Shown here in pieces: positions 1-11,693 of a stretch of DNA of 64,000 nucleotides. The translations under genes and the position numbers were made by a program. Every line of letters starts with the position of its first letter. Within the stretch, counting starts at the first letter, position 1. A model generated the notes under the pieces. The model worked only from the letters and a program-made list of their open reading frames with translations. It searched no databases and was not told where the DNA came from. Source of the stretch: Polytrichum commune (taxonomy: Eukaryota; Streptophyta; Polytrichopsida; Polytrichales; Polytrichaceae); NCBI GenBank assembly GCA_950295325.1, contig OX485806.1, forward strand, positions 21,640,001 to 21,704,000, in the 5' to 3' direction.

Positions 1-230
1 ATCCATCCAACATAACAACTCAACCCCCTATAGGTTGTAGCCAATTTGTCTCAAATGACTCGAATCAGAGGATGTTGGGGTCTTTGACACCAATACCATT
101 ACCAAATCATCTAAAAATGGAAATATATAGGTTGCGTACTATTACAAGGCTTTTGTGATGGATGAATGAGGGATAGGCTCATATGTGATAATTCCCTCTT
201 CCCAGAGAAATGGACCAAAAGTAAAGCAAT
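1..230. repeat. Dispersed repeat R1, copy 1 (partial at window edge)
   Basis: This stretch is similar along most of its length to 30361-30640. Both have the same order of landmarks: a Leu/Val-poor CA-rich start, a GGGGTCTTT block, an AAATCA..AAA block, a GTACTATT block and a TGTGATAATTCCC-like block. No gene is visible. The repeat class is unknown and the left end lies outside the window. Confidence 0.5.
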
Positions 231-390
231 GTCAATGATTACATTTTCATGACACCAATTTTGAAGGAAAATGAAAACACGTTGAAAACTTTATAACATT
301 AATACTTATTTGTGAATATGGATTGACATCTAAATTAAATTACAGTCCCTATCTAGTCTAATGTAACTTACACTATTTTGTCTAATTAGT

Positions 391-570
391 ATGTGTTACC
401 ATTTGGAGTTATGTGTTGTGATAACTTTTTACCGAGAGTATCATTTTTTTACTCAAATAATTTAAGTAGTTAGTATGCACATTGAAAAATATGGCGCAAC
501 TTTGTTGGTGACAAATGATAATGTTGGTAAAAAGTTCTAGCAACATGTAACTCTAAATGGCAATCCACAC
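391..570. mobile_element. Foldback MITE (family F2), copy 1
   Basis: The left arm (about 391-438) and right arm (about 524-570) are inverted copies. Each carries the block CATTTGGAGTTA (right arm as its reverse complement), followed inward by a TAACTTTTTACC-like block. The same structure recurs at 27388-27560. There is no coding capacity. The superfamily is uncertain because no clear target duplication was found. Confidence 0.55.
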
Positions 571-710
571 TAGATTGAACAAAATAGTGTCCTTGGGATG
601 AACAACAAACATGGGAGGGGCGTGTATTTACCACACCGCCAATGGTAGGTGTCATGTATCAAATTCTAAGTGAGCTTCGGCCTCGGAATTCCCTCCTTTC
701 CCCTCCTATA

Positions 711-1258
711 AGATAGAGGGTTCACAAACCCATACTTTAAGCGATTTAGCATGTTTTTGGAGTCCATTTGGATTATTGGTATGCATGATTGGCTTAGCAA
801 ATTGGCTTCGACAAAGTTTAAAAGATAAAAATAAATAAAAATCACATCATATGAATATATATATATATAACGAAGTAACTTACCCCTAGCTTCCTAAATC
901 CATCCCAGACTCCCACTTTTTCCATTGCAAATAGCTCTCAAAACTGTCCCGGCACTCGCCCAAACCGCCCACACTAAAACCAACTTTCCACCCACTAAGA
1001 ATATTGACCTCTTAAAACTTTGCATGTGAGGTCTTAATGAATACATGTAAGTGACCCATATCCGATCCCATTTTTGCCCAAAACCAGCCCACAGTTTCCC
1101 AGAACCCACCCCGCTTTTCACCCACATCCGCCTCCGCTTTGCATTGAAGACATTCAGACGGTTTAAAGTGTGTTCCAAGTACGGGATATCAGAGACATTC
1201 AAAGGTGTTGCTTTTGGGCGGGGGTGTTGGATTTAGCACCCTCTCTACGTACCTACCT
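711..1258. mobile_element. DNA transposon with GGTAGAGGGTGC-type ends, degenerate copy
   Basis: The left end reads AGATAGAGGGTTCACAAACC. The right end, reverse complemented, contains a related GAGGGTGCTAAATCCAACAC block. Both ends are flanked by TA. The better preserved copy at 25568-26294 defines the family. The short open frames inside are overlapping and unlike any protein I recognise, so I do not call a gene. Confidence 0.4.
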
Positions 1259-1965
1259 TACATGCATGCATGAACACCCAAAATGGCCCTCACCGATCTT
1301 GGTTGTTGACTTAGGGCAAGAGTACTATAATCTTGAAGATGTGTATATTAAGAAGCAAATTAACTTAGCATTGTCAATATATCACTCGATCGCCACTTGC
1401 GGTGCAACACACACTCGCATTCAAAAAAATAGAATCTAGCTTGAAACCATTCCAAACGAACGATGCACAGATCGCGCATCATGACACGCTAGGCCCCACC
1501 ATGGTTCACCCGGGGTGAAAACTAGGTATATATTTAAGAAGTTCTAACTAGACCATGTTTCCTTGGTTAATTAGGGTGGTGGGGCCCATCTACGTCCCAA
1601 ATTGGGAGGGTGAATTAGGTTTCCCGGTTGCTTGGAAGAGTTTAATAAGTTACACACGAAAGTCAACATGGCGATCATATTTGGAGGATTCACTGCAACG
1701 TCTAATAATAGGTTTCCAAGCCATATCCTTTTGCATTCAAGTATAGTAAACGTTTGATCCATCTAATTTATGTGCAAACTAACTTTGAATCAGCATAATA
1801 AGTGCATCTGCTGCTTACTATTAAAGCATGCCGTGACCACTTGTGAAGACTGTTGGGATAATTTTACATTTTGATGTTGTAATTAAGCTCACCGTTCTCC
1901 ATCGCGACCCGAGCTTGTATTTGTGAATGGTCAACCATATCTTGCACTCCCAGGGGTGCTTTAAC
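1259..1965. other. Gene-free stretch
   Basis: I see no coding exon, RNA gene or recognisable element here. The reading frames present (for example 1555-1746) are short, overlap on both strands and lack motifs. Confidence 0.5.
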
Positions 1966-1981
1966 TTAGGGCCACTTCACA

Positions 1982-2833
1982 GCCCGGGTTAATTAGATCA
2001 CATCTTCATTTGGTTGGGCCCTGCCCCTCCCATGCATGCCTCCTTCATTGTCCGGTCAGCCTGCCTGCACTTGCGTGGGAACCTTTCCCCGTTGGGAATC
2101 AATGTGACAGTGTCCAGTCAAGAATACAGATATTCAAGTTGACATCACTTTCATTATTCCCAAGTTAATCGATGGAGTTCTTTCACATGTCCAAAGAAGC
2201 TGAGGGCCACTTCACACACGAGCCAAGAGCCGTGACCGTGAAATTGTGAGAGCCCAAAAGAAAGTGTCCAAGGGCTGTCCCAACACACCTCCAAAATCAT
2301 GTAGTGTGGTCATGGACCCTCAAGTGTAGTGTGAAGCCATATGTGACCGGGCCCTCAACCAAATGCTATTTCAATGTGTTTCTATTCATGTGGGTCCTCA
2401 CACATGATAAAATAGAATAAATCAACGGTTGTGAGTGTTCAGAGGTGCCATGGTCTCCCGGTTTTGTGTGAGGCCTACTTCCAAGAGGTGGTTTTTGAAA
2501 ATAATCCAAGTGACCATGAAACATGATCCATTCGATGCCATGTGGACTTTACGTCCATCTTGCATTTACGTACTCCGTCGGTCCCTCAAGCGTAGTGTGA
2601 AGCAAACTTGGACTGGCTCCACCTTTTCCACCAATGAGAGTGCTTGAATTGTAATGGTCACGGACTCTCAGTCTCATGTGTGAAGCCCTCAATGGTTTAA
2701 GTGATTGGGGATTGTCACATTGGTTCCCAACGGGGAAGAGTTCCCACGCAGGTGCAGGCAAAAATACCGGGCAATGAAGGAGGCGTGGGACGGGCGGGGC
2801 CCAACCGAATGTAGATGTGATCTAGCTCGGGGC
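1982..2833. mobile_element. Foldback MULE-like element B1 inserted in MITE A1
   Basis: The ends are inverted: the left starts GCCCGGGTTAATTAGATCAC and the right, reverse complemented, starts GCCCCGAGCTAGATCAC. Inverted similarity continues inward through the blocks CGGTTGGGCCC and TTGGGAATCAATGTGACA. It is flanked by the 9-bp duplication CACTTCACA (1973-1981 and 2834-2842), the length typical of Mutator-like elements. A second copy lies at 8693-9075. It is non-coding. It is itself interrupted by MITE A2. Confidence 0.75.
2204..2688. mobile_element. Tourist-like MITE A2 (long subfamily), nested in B1
   Basis: A 485-bp member of family A. It starts GGGCCACTTCACACACGAGC and ends in the inverted equivalent TCTCATGTGTGAAGCCC. 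It is the reverse-orientation relative of the 500-bp copy at 60607-61106, sharing internal blocks such as CCTCCAAAATCATGTAGTG. The flanking triplets are TGA and TCA, so the TTA-type duplication has decayed. The frame at 2435-2647 is a chance frame. Confidence 0.75.
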
Positions 2834-3153
2834 CACTTCACACATGAGACTGAAAGCCCATCACCATTGCATTCTAAGACCTCTCAATGGTCAAAAAGAC
2901 CAAGACTATCCCAATTCACTTCACTCTAGAAGGTTAAGGCCCCAATAAAATCATCATGGATGAAAAGTCTATATGGAATCCTATGTGGCATACTATAAAT
3001 AATATTTCATTGTATGCTACAATTTGCGGCACACCCGCCTCCAAGAGGTATGCCTCACAACAAACATGTCAATGGTATGGCTTTTGGAAGAGAATCCGGG
3101 ACCTTACAATTACATGGTCACAACCCTTGGCTCGTGTGTGAAGTGACCCTTAC

Positions 3154-3560
3154 AACAAGGTATGCAAATGTTATTTGGTTAGTTTTCTTAATTCGACGTC
3201 TATATTTGATTGGTGAGTGGTTAGGTGAGGATCAAAGAATAAACACTATAAAGTCACATTTGTAAAAGGAGATCGAATTACATTTTGACATTTTGTTTAC
3301 TACTCCACATTCAAGAGTGAACATAATTGAGTGGACCTACATGTTTAGTCAACGAATCAATAAACATGTACTTCCAATATCCATGACTAAATCATGATAG
3401 GTCCAGTTTTCAGTCGAGTTTTATTGATGTTCCATCATAGACATGCTAATTCACACGAGTCTCATCATGTAAATTTAATTAGTTGAAGTTGGAGAACATG
3501 GAAAACAAACCAAATAACACCCACATACCTAACATCATGTCCCAATATCCAAGCCCTTCT
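3154..3560 (+). repeat. Dispersed repeat R2, copy 1
   Basis: This roughly 400-bp sequence recurs at about 55080-55460 (same strand) and 13260-13740 (opposite strand), with partial copies at 10790-11000, 31900-32140 and 44760-44960. Shared blocks include TCTATATTTGATTGGT, GAGGATCAAAGA, AGTTGGAGAACATG and AACACCCACATACCT. No terminal repeats or coding frame were recognised, so the element type is unknown. Confidence 0.7.
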
Positions 3561-4440
3561 CAATTCCCACTTTGCAAAATCCCATTTCAAGGTGAAAGTC
3601 CCCCAACTTCTTGAGCCCAATGTCTCAAAAATTTATTAAATTGTTGGGGGTTGATGTTTAGGATATAGGTTAGAGGCTAAATGTATTTGTAAGATTGGTA
3701 CAATTTTGAAATGATATGATAAAGATCATTTAGTGTTCCGATAATTACATAACGTTGTTGTCTTCCTTTATTATGTCCTTGACTACTACCACTATATATA
3801 TTGTTGAGTATGATTAATACCTATATGCATGATAATGTTAGTGTAAATGCGGTTGCCATAAAGTACAATACACACAAGAATAGAGACATTAAAAAACATT
3901 TTGAGAAAAATATGTTCCACGGGGAAATCGAACCATGGGTTTTTTTTTATCATGCCCATTGCAATGTGGAATTGCTTGCAAAATCACACCTTAGCACAAA
4001 CCAACCATCACCCACCACAAATTAGTCAATAGATGATTTTAACAATCTATCATTTATCCATGTTTGTCAAGCTAAGATATTTTTTGAATGTGATAAGGTG
4101 TAAAGAAAAAAATTATTTTTCACATGGTTTGTTCTATTAGGTTGCATATTTTTTAGTGTAGTATATTAAGTTATACACCATCAAAAAATGTACAAGATTA
4201 CTAACCATATGCAACTTATAACCTCCACAAATTTTACAAGTTGAAGCTTTGAAGACTCTTGCCATGAAAATTGGACATTGTTGGATCAAATCCCAATGTT
4301 GTGATAGAGTTACTTGGAAATCTCATATTCCAAAGTACAACAATAGATGTGACATAAAAAATGATCCCTTGCACTCCTCACTATAATCTTGAATGACAAG
4401 AAGGTTGATTTTCCATCCTCCATTTCATAGTTGTTTGATA
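3561..4440. other. Gene-free stretch
   Basis: AT-rich sequence without a supportable gene. The frame at 3801-4025 lacks motifs and starts within AT-rich DNA. Confidence 0.5.
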
Positions 4441-7240
4441 TTTGGGTTGTATTCAAGGCATTTTTGGTGATTGAGTTTGCCGTTTATTGGTCGTGGCAAA
4501 GTGTAAGTTCAATAAATTATGCAATGATAGTTGGGAAAGGGGGTGGCATTTTTGCTTTGTTTTGATTAGGCATAGTATGTATGGCTTGAGCTTAGATAAG
4601 CATGTGCATTTGCATGTTGTACATTCACATGTTATTAACATTGGGGTATTGTGTTGTCTTTGGATTATCATTCATTTATACCAGTATTTATAAGGATAAA
4701 ACTTGTAGTACTAAAGTGGGATAAAAAGGTAGAGGCGATTCCATGGACCGCTTTATTTTGTTGGTTGATTCATAGCCATTTGATAAATCTATGTGTGCAA
4801 TGGACTAGGAGGCAATGCCATGTGTCAATGGCGTTTTGTGCACATCGTATGCAATTATTGTAGGGAGTTGGGGATGGAAGGTGCATTTTTGTAGGTTGTT
4901 TGTAATGTGTGCATTTAAATTATAAGATTTGTGTGACTTATTTATCTATAATCCATGTTGTTTTCCATAAGAGATTGGAGAGATTTATCTCCATTTGTGG
5001 ATTTGTAAACCACTCCATGTGAATTTGGTTGTTATGTATTTGATGAGTCGTGTCATTTTGTGTTTCGCTATTATGTTGGAATTATACATGGAGCCTTCGT
5101 GCACCCTTGCAGTGGGAAAGCTTGCAAGCTAGTAGTGTGTAGTGAGTGATATTTGTATGAAGGAGACAATTTCGTCCTTGGGGTTGGAGCTAGCTCCGTG
5201 TTTTGCAAGTCTCTATGCTTCATCGTTTTTGAGAATTTATTAATGTGCTTTCATTCTTTGTTTGTGGATTTCATGTTCCAAGTTTTTGTTGAAGTGCTTA
5301 GTAGTTATGGTTAAGGAATTTGACAGGGTGGTTGTGTTGGGAGGTGGGGTTTTATTATTATTTATTTATTTACTTATGTAGTTTTGGATAAGGTATACAT
5401 TGTTGAGGTTGTATTTTAAAACGTATACTTTGTTTGGTAGGCTTTTTGTGTGTTTTGGGCCTAGTAGTAGGGCATTAAGTTTTCTTGTGTGGTATTTGGG
5501 TACCATGATAGTATTGTTGCTGATGCAATGTGTTTTCCATGTACTCCCAATCCAACTTTGTTGTTGTAACCTTCTTAGGCAATGGGGCAATGGAGCCGCG
5601 GGGAAGGGGGGAAGCCATTGGTGAAGTAACATTGGTTGGACAAAATTGGATTGGGTTAACGTTATCTTTAAAGTCTTTAAAACAAGTATGTTTTGGTAGG
5701 GAGTTTGGCATACTCTTGTTATTTGATAGTATTTGAGTGTTCAATTGGTGTCAGAACCCCCAATTTTGGTGGATTAAAGGGGAGGCTTTTGACTTCAGCC
5801 AAAGACATATATATATATATATGAACTCCTTATCTAAATTTTGGGAGCACCATTTTAGATGCCTCCAAAGGTTTACCATTAAATTTGTGCTATAGAGTTG
5901 TATTTTGGTGAAAGTAAAATGCCTCCCTTTCATTTCACTAAACTTAGGGGTTCCGACACTATTTGAACACTCCTCAAACAAAATAAAATGTCAAAAGTGG
6001 GCCAAAACTCCCTGCTAAACCATGAGTATTTGAAAGACTTTAAGAATAATTATATCGAGTGTGAAAAATTCCCTAGGGACTTTCTTGGGAGATATGGTGT
6101 TTTAGTGGTAGGGAAGGGTTGGCTTGGAGTTTATGTGTTTGGAGGATCTTTTCTTGTAGTTTTGTGAACAATTTGTGGTTAGTACAATGGGTATTTTATG
6201 GTATATGCATGTAATTGAGGTGAGGGAGGGTTCTTTGTATTCATAATAATGGGGAAAATTTGGCGCCATTTGGTATTCTATTGTGTTAGGGGGGGGGGGC
6301 AGTAGGCGGTCTAGATAATCATCAAGAGGGTTCTTTTGGTTGGACTAGTTTATTTGATGTATGACAAGGATTATAGAGGGTTGTAGATAGTCTTAAGTTG
6401 TTGGTCTAGCCCAATGTATTGCTTTGAGTGTGGGATGGTGGTATGTGAGGTGGGTGTAGTTGTTGCCTCTCCACTTGGTGGATATGACTGACCTTAATAA
6501 GCCAAAATTTTGTCACGTTGGTATGGTAAATGGTAGCATTGTACTTTGGGCGGGGTTTTGAAGTTAGAGGAGAAGTATGTGTGGATTATGTTAAATTTGT
6601 CTATTAGAGTTTGTGATAGTTGGGTGCATCATTTAGAGTTGATTTGTTGGGTCAAATTGCTTAGATTTTCTCTTGGGAATGGTTGATGTTGATCTTTCTA
6701 TAAGTTGTAGGGTTATTGACGGCGAAGTCTTGGGGAGGGGGTTGGAGAAGGCTTTATGTGTTGGTAGTTATGGACTGATGGTATCTTTCCCATGGCCATG
6801 TTAGTCATTTTGATAGGATAGAGGTGATGTAAGCTCCCTTGCAATTGTATGGGAATTTGTATGGCCAGTTTGTTATCTTAGTATGTATTGTTAGAATCAC
6901 GTTCTTGCATGTGGAGTGTGAGGTATGGGATGTGAAGGGTCGGGCTTATATGCCTAAGACATAGAGATTATGGGTATGCATGCGTGCTTTGTGTAAAATT
7001 GTATAGTTTTCATGGTGTCAATTGTCTAGGAAGGTAGGAGGGTAGCATTATATTGAAGTCATATGTGATGTTGTCATGATCAACGATTGCAATTAGTGGA
7101 GCTCATTTGGTGCAAATTTGGATGATGTGTACCTCTTGTTTACCCACTTACATACTTTTTACACCGGAAGGGTTGGGTTTTTGATTGGACTCCGCATTCA
7201 TCACATTTGAAGATGGTTTTGTGGTCGATCTTTTTCCAAG
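4440..7240. other. GT-rich gene-free stretch, possible old retroelement relic on the minus strand
   Basis: The plus strand is strikingly T+G-rich for 2.8 kb, unlike its neighbours. The same skew is seen over the LINE remnant at 28540-29630. Reverse-strand translation is broken by many stops but gives stretches that look protein-like (for example around 6900-7100). I could not find a reverse transcriptase motif, so assignment to a LINE is only a suggestion. A small MITE interrupts it at 5732-5975. Confidence 0.3.
5732..5975. mobile_element. Small foldback MITE with GTGTCAGAACCCC ends
   Basis: The left end contains GTGTTCAATTGGTGTCAG and then AACCCCCAA. The reverse complement of the right end contains GTGTTCAAATAGTGTCGG and then AACCCCTAA. 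The inverted similarity spans about 50 bp per side, through an AAAGGGRGGC block. A (TA)8 run lies in the middle (about 5806-5821). It has no coding capacity. Superfamily unassigned. Confidence 0.6.
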
Positions 7241-7244
7241 ATGG

Positions 7245-7410
7245 GGGATCCACTACATTGTTTATGATATTTAGAGTCACTTATTAATAAAAAGCTACAC
7301 AATAGTATAACTATTTCTTGAGAATATAATATTTTACCAAGAAGATATCGCATCGCGTATTTCCGTGAAGTAAGTGACACTGAATACCATAAACAATGTA
7401 ATGACACTAG
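7245..7410. mobile_element. Small palindromic MITE remnant
   Basis: Inverted blocks CTACATTGTTTATG (left) and CATAAACAATGTAATG (right) enclose about 160 bp. Inside are GATATTTAGAGTCACTTA and the matching inverted TAAGTGACACTGAAT, a motif also seen in the TTTAGTGT-type MITEs at 59740 and 62053. Confidence 0.5.
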
Positions 7411-7789
7411 TAGGTGATAGCATTTTGTGTTGTGGATTGCTCACAATCGTGTAATCAATTCACAATATTTCATCTCAAGCTAGAAAATCACAGAATTTTA
7501 ACATGTAATTTTCATTGGAAAGAGAGTATGTCCTCTACCCATGGTTTCTTAAGGCAAAGCACACATCCACCTCATGTATGGAACAATTAACATGGTCCAA
7601 CATGTTGTCTACAAAACTTCTAAATGATGTACACAATCTTCCTCAATGAAAATTTCGTTAGACAATGACCCGGCTAGGTGGAACCAACTCGTAGCCACCA
7701 ACCACTTGCCCAAGTCCATCAAGTGCCTAACATGTAGTACGTAATATATGCAAGACTCTACAATGTGTACTAAATAAAAATGTTAAATC

Positions 7790-8000
7790 CAAAATTTGTG
7801 CAAGTGTTGGACCAAAATCAACTTATCATATACATTGTAATCTCTCTAATATCATGCTTGTGGCAACCAAAGTGCACATGATATTAAAGAGGCTTGTTGT
7901 GTTAACATGGATGTGTGATAACAGAGAATTCGTGTAGCATGGGACACATTATGAAATAAAACAAAGTCAACATTGCAATAATAACAATGACGACAACGTG
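7790..8000 (+). repeat. Dispersed repeat R3, copy 1
   Basis: Similar in direct orientation to 40200-40390. Shared blocks are TGTGGCAACCA, TGATATTA, GTGTTAACATGG, AGAGAATT and GTGTAGCATG. No coding frame. Confidence 0.6.
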
Positions 8001-8109
8001 ATGTGTGCAATCGTGTGGTTTAATACTCTGGTTGATTATTTTAATATCGAAACCCATGATATATGAAAAGGAAATGTGACAACAAGGAGGGAGATGTAAA
8101 TTGAACATA

Positions 8110-8690
8110 CGATCCCTAGGGTTTTGGGATATAAGAGAGGGAGTGACATTAAAGAAGGTGACGTTACAAAGGTTAGGGTGTATTGGCCAAGTTTGGATGT
8201 ATAGTTTTTTTTTTTTAAATAAAAATAAAAATAAAAAATAAATCTAATGGTTTAGGCCAATCGCTCGGTCACTTGTCGTGCGGCCATGGCCCGTGAGTCA
8301 CCTGCCTAAGTTCCATCACATATAGGCTGGCGTGTACTTGGCATTAAGGGGCCTCGAAGTCCAAATCCTCTGCCTACTAGCCGTCCCATATACTACTCAC
8401 ATGCTAGGTGTGGACCCGTAATAGTCAAGCTAGGCATGATGGGATTACTAAGCGGGAGCGACAATTGGCAACGGCAAGAACAAGGAATTATTGCATACGG
8501 ATGTACCTCTCATTCATCTAATGGACATGTTGTCAAATAGTATCTAGGCCGGAAGTTACTTCTCAAGTTTATACAATTTAAACTTAACAATTTGACACAA
8601 AGATCATAAATTAGTTTAGCGGGATACATTCATCAAGAATCGATGATAAATTTATATTGGGGCAAGTTTTATTATAGGGAGTGTCAATTG
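8110..8690. other. Gene-free stretch
   Basis: Contains an AT-rich low-complexity run (about 8206-8242) and no recognisable gene or element. Confidence 0.5.
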
Positions 8691-8692
8691 AT

Positions 8693-9075
8693 GCCCCCCC
8701 CCCCCCGCGGCTAAATCACATTTGTGTTCGGTTGGGCTCCGCCCCTCCTTCACTGCCTGGTCTTCATGCCCGCACTGCGTGGGAACTCTTCCCCGTTGGG
8801 AACCAATGTGACAATACCCGGTCAAAATTAAAAAATATTCAAGTTGACATCACTTTCATTATTCCAAGTTAATTGACGGAGTTCCTTCACTTGTCAAAGG
8901 AGACTAATGAAAGTGATGTCAACTTGAATATTTGTAATTTTGACCAGGTATTGTCACATTGGTTCCCAATGAGGAAGAGTTCCCACGTAGATGGGGGCAG
9001 GAAGACCGGGTAACGAAGGAGGCGTGGGAGGGGCAGGAGGGGCAGGACCTAGCCGAACACAATTGTGATTTAGTT
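8693..9075. mobile_element. Foldback MULE-like element B2
   Basis: Two arms of about 170 bp (8707-8875 and about 8905-9075) are inverted copies with a short loop, so a transcript would fold into one long hairpin. Shared blocks are GGCTAAATCAC, TTGGGAACCAATGTGACA and TCAAGTTGACATCACTTTCA. It is flanked by TGTCAATTG on both sides (8682-8690 and just after the terminal G run), a 9-bp duplication. The left terminus has expanded to 13 C. Same family as 1982-2833. Confidence 0.75.
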
Positions 9076-9535
9076 GGGGGTGTCAATTGGCGCACTATAC
9101 CGATCAATCTCACTACCCAAAAGAGACCACATCCAACATGAGCTAGAGATGCTTGGTTCATGGCCTAACCCCATCTAATTCACATATGAGCTTGTGTGTG
9201 GGGCCCAAAGGGTGAAGTGTCTAGAGAACCAGTGATTTGGTGTGATCCCCAAATACGAGAATGTACATTTATATGCAATGAAAATGTACATTTGAGGATT
9301 TATTAGAGAAAGAATTGTACATTTGAGGAATTAAATTTTGTGCCATGTTAATTAAAGACGCATTCAATACTTCCTTATAGGTAAAAGAGTCCCATGCCAC
9401 CTTCTATGGTTGCCACACATTGATTGCAAGAGAAACTTTTGTGGGTCGCACTAAATTAGATATTTATTGAGGAAGGTGTTGGAATCTACACTTTAGCTAG
9501 GTTTGGATGTCACCTAGTCACCATTGGCCAATAAC
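9076..9535. other. Gene-free stretch
   Basis: No exon, repeat terminus or RNA gene recognised. Two GTACATTTGAGGA-like copies near 9263-9330 form a short direct repeat. Confidence 0.45.
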
Positions 9536-9545
9536 CAGGGTTAAT

Positions 9546-10570
9546 TTTTGCACCCGTCACAACCCGTCACACGTCAAATTTCCGTCGAATTTTACCACAA
9601 CTCGTCACAAGACAGAAAAATGTAAAACTGAATCTGTCAAAAGACATAAAGCTTTTAAAATGCCCGTCAAATGACAGGACCCAGTCTGAGATGACCTGTC
9701 ACAGATTTAACTTTACAAGTTCCCTACATTCATCTACTAATCATCTTAAATTCCCAACAGGCATTCATTCATGCTAGGGCTCCCGTAAAGCACGATAGAA
9801 GCCGCCACGACAAGTTAAACATTGTTTCATAGACAACAGCTTATCAGCCTTATCTGTTGAGGTTTGCTTCTCTCAGCTCGTCAAGTTGGGATCTGTTGAG
9901 TACCCGAGGTATGTTCTTATGCATTTTTCGTAGCGTATCTGCGGTTGCCATAATGTCCTGCAATGTTGTCTCTTTGAGAAGCTCGCACATCACTTAACGT
10001 AGAGCAGTAGACTCAGTGGAGGACCAATTGGCCCAATCTCACAAGATTATGGCAGAAGGTGCTTGTAATACCATCGAGTATTGCAATATGCGAGAGGGGA
10101 TTTTCAAAGCAAAATTTGGTGAAGAGTGCATTGCGTTCTTGACTTCGATTGAATACATTGGACGCGTTAATGCGCGTATCTCTATGTGGCATAGATGTGG
10201 GAGATATAGATTGGTTAGCTGTTATGCAAGAATGGAGAAATATGCGAGATAGACATATTCTAGCATTGGATTGAGTGATCCCAATTTTTTTGGGTTGAGG
10301 TTGTGGATAGTGGACATTTACATATAAATGTTTTTGATATAAGAGTTTATTGGTATTTTAGTACAAGAATTTATGATGTATTGCAAAGGGACTTCATTCT
10401 TTGAATACATGTTGAAGTTTACTTTGTAAATGAGCATTAAATAAATTCAACCCGTCAAATGAGAATTTTGCCCGTCAAAAAACTGGTTTATATTGGATGA
10501 ACCCGTCACAAAAACAGGTCAAGAAATTACAGCCCGTCACAAGATAGATGGGACCCCTTGTCAAAAATTA
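9546..10570. mobile_element. Non-autonomous MULE-like element with CCCGTCA arrays
   Basis: The element is flanked on both sides by GCCAATAACCA, compatible with a 9-11 bp target duplication. The outer ends are inverted: GGTTAATTTTTGCAC on the left, TGGTAATTTTTGACA on the right read in reverse complement. Both subterminal regions carry many copies of CCCGTCA or close variants (about 9553-9690 and 10450-10565), a pattern expected of transposase-binding repeats. A short frame at 10016-10252 could be captured host sequence but has no recognised homology. No transposase is present. Confidence 0.65.
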
Positions 10571-10589
10571 CCACTGCCAATAACCACAC

Positions 10590-11000
10590 GAGAAAGAGAG
10601 AAGGTGAATAGGTTTGGGGTCAACGGGAAAAAGCTCGATTGATGAATTCAATTCAAGAGATGGAAACTTTCTCATTGAAAAGAATTTGCACTTTGCTAGA
10701 TTGATACGAGAATTTAGGCTATCCAAACACTACTAATAATAAAAAATCATATGTGACAAGTGGCAAGAGACCCTGGTTCATCGAATGGCTCCAATTACGG
10801 GTTCAAATGAGATAAATATGCCTAATTTAGTGCCTAGTCTTAATGGACACCTATACTTGAGTGGTGAATGGTTGGGTAGGGATACAAGAACGGACACCAA
10901 ATACACAAGTGTTAAAAAAGACATTGGCTTATGGGTTTGTTATATCCAATTGGAAAACTAGGCAAGCAAGTTTATTGATGCTACACATTTGAACTATGTT
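10590..11000. repeat. Degenerate R2-family repeat
   Basis: Shares the GAACGGACACC and GAGTGGTGAATGGTTGGG blocks with 44760-44960 and 61552-61630. No gene. Confidence 0.4.
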
Positions 11001-11046
11001 GATCAAAATTGAAGTTTGCGGTTACAGGTCATATCAATATGTGACT

Positions 11047-11300
11047 TTGTGAACACTATACTAAATATTGTATTTAGTGTCACCAATTCGATTTGTCTTG
11101 CTCAATAGTACTTGTAAACCGTCCTTGTAGCGTCATCAACACTAAATGTAAACTTAATGTTATTTGTCATTCCTTATAAGAATTTGCTTTGGACATTATA
11201 GATTTACAATGTCGCAACTCTTGTCACGTACTCAATGATTTTTCATTCAGATATCAATCATCCATGACAATATTTCATTACATAAATGCTAGGATGCAGA
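11047..11300 (-). mobile_element. Repeat F1 (TTTAGTGT family), reverse copy
   Basis: Begins with the palindromic terminus ACTAAATATTGTATTTAGTGT and contains ATGACAATATTTCAT, the reverse complement of a block in the plus-strand copies at 35005-35400 and 42126-42470. Non-coding. Confidence 0.55.
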
Positions 11301-11677
11301 ATATACCAAACTTTGTAAGCATTTTATTACAAAATTGTATGTTGGGATGACAATTCATGTAAACTTTTTCATACCAAGTGTTGTTAGAAAAGTTATGATA
11401 GTGACATAAAATGTCAAATGACACTACATACAATATTTGGTGTGCCAACATATGAGTCCTAGGCGATTGACATGGGTCACTGAAAGAATTATGCAACTCT
11501 ATTATTATGGTACATTTACAATTATTCTAGTAACATAGGGCAAGTTCATAGTGGCACATGGTAATTGCTTAGGATGCATATTCTTGTCATGCAAAGTAAG
11601 CCCAACTTGCTACAAGAATCATCGTAGGTATGTAATGTTGTGATTCAAATGTATTTTGGTAGTTTTTGTGCATTGTC
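11301..11677. other. Gene-free stretch
   Basis: No supportable exon or repeat. The frame at 11278-11496 (minus) has no motif. Confidence 0.4.
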
Positions 11678-11693
11678 AAAGCTCACGTGATGC

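Larger units (their letters stand above)
1969..3149. mobile_element. Tourist-like MITE A1, split by a later insertion
   Basis: MITE family A has ends starting GGGCCACTTCACACACGAG and a 3-bp TTA/TAA target duplication, typical of PIF/Harbinger (Tourist) elements. A1 begins at 1969 after TTA (1966-1968), stops after 13 bases, resumes at 2830 and ends at 3149 before TTA (3150-3152). Without the insert it is about 333 bp, matching the short family members at 22596-22936 and 60265-60603. It has no coding capacity and is non-autonomous. Confidence 0.8.

Noticed and set aside
10016-10252. Small gene inside the MULE-like element
   Set aside because: 78 codons without homology I recognise and without clear splice partners. 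Possibly captured sequence, but not supportable as a gene.
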